Source of the DNA: Bradyrhizobium sp. AZCC 1719 | GTDB lineage: Bacteria > Pseudomonadota > Alphaproteobacteria > Rhizobiales > Xanthobacteraceae | Direction of reading: 5' to 3' | Assembly (NCBI RefSeq): GCF_036924525.1 | Contig: NZ_JAZHRU010000001.1 | Location: forward strand, 2,757,001 to 2,821,000 | Length of the DNA stretch: 64,000 bases | Shown: piece by piece, positions 61,551 through 64,000 of the stretch | How the letters are laid out: the number at the start of each line of letters is the position of its first letter | Numbering within the stretch: the stretch's first letter is position 1 | Position numbers and translations under genes: made by a program | The notes under the pieces: generated by a model | The model's database searches: none | What the model was told of the DNA's origin: nothing | What the model saw: the letters and a program-made list of their open reading frames with translations, nothing else

Positions 61551-62336
61551 ATGGACAGCAACAGTCTCATGCAATTTGCCGGCGCGGTTGCATCCGGCGC
61601 GGTGCGTGTCGTCGATCTGACGTTTACGCTCAGCCCGGAGTTTCCCGTCATCGTGCTGCCGCCGGAATTTGGTCAGGCCGCGCCGGTCCGCATCCAGCAG
61701 ATTTCGCGCTACGACGCGAATGGTCCTGCCTGGTACTGGAACAATCTCACCTTCGGCGAGCACACCGGCACGCATTTCGATGCACCGATCCACTGGTTCA
61801 CCGGCAAGGACCTGCCGAACAACGCAGTCGACACGCTGCCGGTGCGCGACATGATCGCGCCGGCCTGCGTGATCGATTGCTCGGCGCAGGCCGCAAAGGA
61901 TGCGGATTTCCTTTTGACGATACCGGTCGTGGAAGCCTGGGAAAAAAGCCACGGCAGGATTCCGGAACGGCACTGGGTGCTGCTGCGCACCGACTGGTCG
62001 AAGAAGGGTTGGCGCGACTACGCCAATCTGAAGGACGACGGCGCCCACACGCCCGGACCGAACGCCGCCGTGATGCGCTGGCTCGTCGAGGAGCGCGGCA
62101 TCATGGGCCTCGGCACTGAGACGATCGGCACCGATGCCGGCCAGGCCGGGCATCTCGATCCTCCGTATCCGGCGCACCATTTCCTTCACGGCGGCGGACG
62201 TTACGGCCTGCAGTGCCTGTGCAATCTCGATCAGCTTCCGCCGACCGGTGCGGTGATCGTGGCCGCGCCGCTCAAAATCCAGAATGGCTCCGGCAGTCCG
62301 TTGCGCGTGCTTGCGTTGGTACCTGGGCAGGGTTGA
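61551..62336 (+). CDS. Cyclase-family metal hydrolase (isatin hydrolase/kynurenine formamidase-like)
   Basis: The 261-residue enzyme has the cyclase-family metal motif HTGTHFDAPIHWF (HxGTHxDxPxH; residues about 73-85) and a second site in YPAHHFLHGGG. The fold serves kynurenine formamidases and isatin hydrolases, which open amide rings with a Mn or Zn ion. The length and motif fit isatin hydrolase, known from bacteria that degrade indoleacetate. GGGAGAAG lies before the ATG. It follows the DUF35-SDR gene by 29 bases and precedes a Liv-type binding protein gene. Confidence 0.85.
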   Translation: MDSNSLMQFAGAVASGAVRVVDLTFTLSPEFPVIVLPPEFGQAAPVRIQQISRYDANGPAWYWNNLTFGEHTGTHFDAPIHWFTGKDLPNNAVDTLPVRDMIAPACVIDCSAQAAKDADFLLTIPVVEAWEKSHGRIPERHWVLLRTDWSKKGWRDYANLKDDGAHTPGPNAAVMRWLVEERGIMGLGTETIGTDAGQAGHLDPPYPAHHFLHGGGRYGLQCLCNLDQLPPTGAVIVAAPLKIQNGSGSPLRVLALVPGQG

Positions 62337-62363
62337 ACCTTTTCGTCGACATCGAGTGACATC

Positions 62364-63521
62364 ATGAACAAGAAGAAGACTTTGTTGATCGGCGCTGCGC
62401 TCTTGCTCGCCGCCGTGGCGCCGGCGCATGCCGAAATCCTCGTCGGTTTCGTTACCGGCCTGAGCGGACCGGTGTCCTCGATCGGCGTGCCGAATGCCAA
62501 GGGATTGGCCGCGGGCCAGGCCTATGTCGGCGAGATCGATGGTGAAAAAGTTCGAGTCATCCAGCTCGATGACGGCTCGGACCCGGCCGCGTCGACGCGC
62601 AACGCGCGTAAGCTGGTCGAGCAGGAAAAGGTTGATTTCCTGATCGGCACGTCAGGCGCGCCGCAGACGCTGGCGATGGCGACCGCCGCCATCGAGATGA
62701 AGGTGCCGATGGTGGCGGTCTCGCCGATCGCGCCAGTGCCAGCCGGAGAGGGCGGGCCGTGGGTGGTGCAAACCCCGCAGCCGACGCCGCTTCTCGTCCA
62801 GGGCATCGTCGATCACATGAAGAGCCGCAATGTAAAGACCGTGGCCTTCATCGGCTTCTCCGACGCCTTTGGCGACCTGATGCATAATTCGCTGCTGCAA
62901 AGCGCCGAGAAGGCTGACATCAAGGTGATCGCCAACGAACGCTATGCGCGCTCCGACAACTCGGTCACTGCGCAGGTGCTGCGTGCAGTTTCCTTGCGTC
63001 CCGACGCGATCATGCTGGGCGGCACTGGAACGCCCGGCGCGTTGCCCGTGATCGCGCTATCCGAGCGCGGTTACAAGGGGCCGCTCTACGGAAATCACGG
63101 CATGATCAGCGCGGATTTTCTGCGACTTGCCGGCAAATCGGCCGAGGGCATCATCTGCCCGACCGGGCCGGTCACGGCAGGCGAACAGCTTCCCGAGAGC
63201 AATCCTATCCGCAAGGTCGCGCTCGCATTCCGCGCGGCCTATGAGAAAGCCAATGGCGAGGCGCCGGCCGATGCTTTTTCGCCCTATGCCTTCGATGGCT
63301 GGCTGGTGTTCATGGATGCCGCCAAACGTGCCAAGGCGACCGGCGCGACGCCCGGAACGCCGGCGTTCCGTAACGCGCTACGCGAAGCCTTGTTCACGAC
63401 CAAGGATGTCATCGGTGCGCACGGCATCTACACTTATACGCCGGCCGACCGCCACGGCGTCGATAGCCGCGCGCGGATACTGGTCCAGATCGAAAACGGG
63501 AAATACAAGCTGCTGCCGTAG
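62364..63521 (+). CDS. Liv-type ABC transporter substrate-binding protein 2
   Basis: The 385-residue receptor has a signal peptide (KKKTLLIGAALLLAAVAPAHA). Its mature part parallels the protein at 55551-56699 almost segment by segment: GFVTGLSGPVSSIG, IQLDDGSDPAASTRNARKL, PMVAVSPIAP and AFDGWLVFMDAAKRA. The permease and ATPase genes exist only once, so both receptors probably deliver to one LivH-LivMG-LivF transporter. It stands at the end of the plus-strand degradation genes, with a convergent acyl-CoA ligase gene behind it. Confidence 0.93.
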   Translation: MNKKKTLLIGAALLLAAVAPAHAEILVGFVTGLSGPVSSIGVPNAKGLAAGQAYVGEIDGEKVRVIQLDDGSDPAASTRNARKLVEQEKVDFLIGTSGAPQTLAMATAAIEMKVPMVAVSPIAPVPAGEGGPWVVQTPQPTPLLVQGIVDHMKSRNVKTVAFIGFSDAFGDLMHNSLLQSAEKADIKVIANERYARSDNSVTAQVLRAVSLRPDAIMLGGTGTPGALPVIALSERGYKGPLYGNHGMISADFLRLAGKSAEGIICPTGPVTAGEQLPESNPIRKVALAFRAAYEKANGEAPADAFSPYAFDGWLVFMDAAKRAKATGATPGTPAFRNALREALFTTKDVIGAHGIYTYTPADRHGVDSRARILVQIENGKYKLLP

Positions 63522-63543
63522 TTGCCGGGTCGGCGCCCGCGGC

Positions 63544-64000
63544 TCAGGCGTGTCGCAGCTTCGCCTTCAGCGCGCGCATGTCGATCGCGCGATTGGCGCT
63601 GACGGCGGCAGCCGCCAACGTCTTGATCTCGCCCCGGGCGAGCTTGCGCGTTGACGACAGCGGCAACTCGTCGAGGATGGCGACGTAGCCGGGCACCTTG
63701 TGATAGGCGAGGCGTTCGGCGCAGGTTTTGACGATCGAAGCCGCCAGCGCGGCTGCATCGTCGATCTCCACATTCGGCACAATAAAAGCAAAAACCTCTT
63801 CGCCGCGGATGTCGTCAGGAACGGGTGTCACCGCGCAGCCGCCGATGCGGGTATCCATGTAGAGCGCGCTTTCGACCTCGAGCACGCCGATGTTCTCGCC
63901 GCTGCGCCGCACGATGGTCTTCTTGCGATCGAAGAAATACAGAAGCCCGTCCTCGTCGGCGAAAACCAGATCGCCGGTGTGAAACCAGCCGTCCTGCCAC
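63544..64000 (-). CDS. Partial gene: C-terminus of an AMP-dependent acyl-CoA ligase
   Basis: The last 151 codons of an acyl-activating enzyme enter from the right edge. Near the edge is the core motif WFHTGDL, then FDRKKTIVRRSGENIGVLEVE (hinge and the R-x-G region) and a C-terminal domain with VPDDIRGEEVFAFIV. The end has LPLSSTRKLARGEIK, carrying the catalytic-Lys region. It would couple an organic acid to CoA with ATP. It is convergent with the receptor gene but lies with the same catabolic group and could activate the oxidised auxin-like substrate. Confidence 0.9.
   Translation of the reverse strand, partial: WQDGWFHTGDLVFADEDGLLYFFDRKKTIVRRSGENIGVLEVESALYMDTRIGGCAVTPVPDDIRGEEVFAFIVPNVEIDDAAALAASIVKTCAERLAYHKVPGYVAILDELPLSSTRKLARGEIKTLAAAAVSANRAIDMRALKAKLRHA

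Noticed and set aside
1..64000. Signs of a genomic island (integrase, tRNA border, transposase)
   Set aside because: None was seen; the catabolic modules share base composition and codon style with the rest, so recent transfer is not supported within this window.

Overview
The window is high-GC alphaproteobacterial DNA, most likely from Bradyrhizobium or a close relative in the Nitrobacteraceae. This rests on gene content (many small catabolic operons, orphan Bug/TctC-type binding proteins, Liv-type ABC transporters, Rieske dioxygenases), on strong Shine-Dalgarno sequences with many 4-bp ATGA/GTGA overlaps, and on intergenic inverted repeats of a kind I associate with that group. No tRNA, rRNA, CRISPR array, integrase or transposase was seen.

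Layout. 1-7.3 kb: a truncated secreted-protein gene at the left edge, a two-gene HGG-motif unit, a class A penicillin-binding protein with an exported partner, and small hypotheticals. 7.3-13 kb: a methyltransferase, a tautomerase, an OsmC protein, a hydrolase-LuxR fusion, a higBA toxin-antitoxin pair with two operator palindromes, and a YeiH-type exporter. 13-23.5 kb: a LacI-controlled carbohydrate regulon with a full ABC importer, an alcohol dehydrogenase, a PfkB kinase, a LacD-type aldolase, an enolase-superfamily enzyme and an SDR; its substrate is unknown. 23.5-34 kb: an HxlR gene, then an IclR-linked module (HpcH-type aldolase, cupin, DUF6282-like hydrolase, exported hydrolase, Bug protein, SDR, aldehyde dehydrogenase), then a GlxA-type regulator divergent from a dienelactone hydrolase.

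34-64 kb is the most interesting part. One seven-gene minus-strand operon carries a two-subunit 2-oxoacid:ferredoxin oxidoreductase (IorA/IorB-like), a Rieske reductase, Rieske dioxygenase alpha and beta subunits, an SDR and a MarR regulator. A near-consensus promoter with a perfect inverted repeat in its spacer drives it. Divergent from it are an acyl-CoA-dehydrogenase-like flavoprotein, a RidA protein, a gentisate-type ring-cleavage dioxygenase, an FAH-family hydrolase, a flavin reductase, an opine-dehydrogenase-like protein and a 3-hydroxyacyl-CoA-dehydrogenase-like protein. Further right lie a LysR gene, an aldo/keto reductase, a Tat-exported hydrolase, a Liv ABC transporter with a fused LivM-LivG subunit, a thiolase-like protein paired with a DUF35-SDR fusion, an isatin-hydrolase-like cyclase, a second Liv binding protein and the end of an acyl-CoA ligase.

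Taken together this set fits degradation of an indole or other N-heteroaromatic acid such as the auxin indole-3-acetate. A possible route is: ring oxidation by the Rieske system; CoA activation; retro-aldol release of isatin and acetyl-CoA by the thiolase/DUF35 pair; hydrolysis of isatin to isatinate; oxidative decarboxylation of that aryl 2-oxoacid by IorAB; hydroxylation and gentisate-type cleavage of the resulting aminoaromatic ring; and deamination and hydrolysis by RidA and FAH proteins. The gene set overlaps what I recall of the published MarR-controlled iac/iad auxin-catabolism loci. The complete route is inference.
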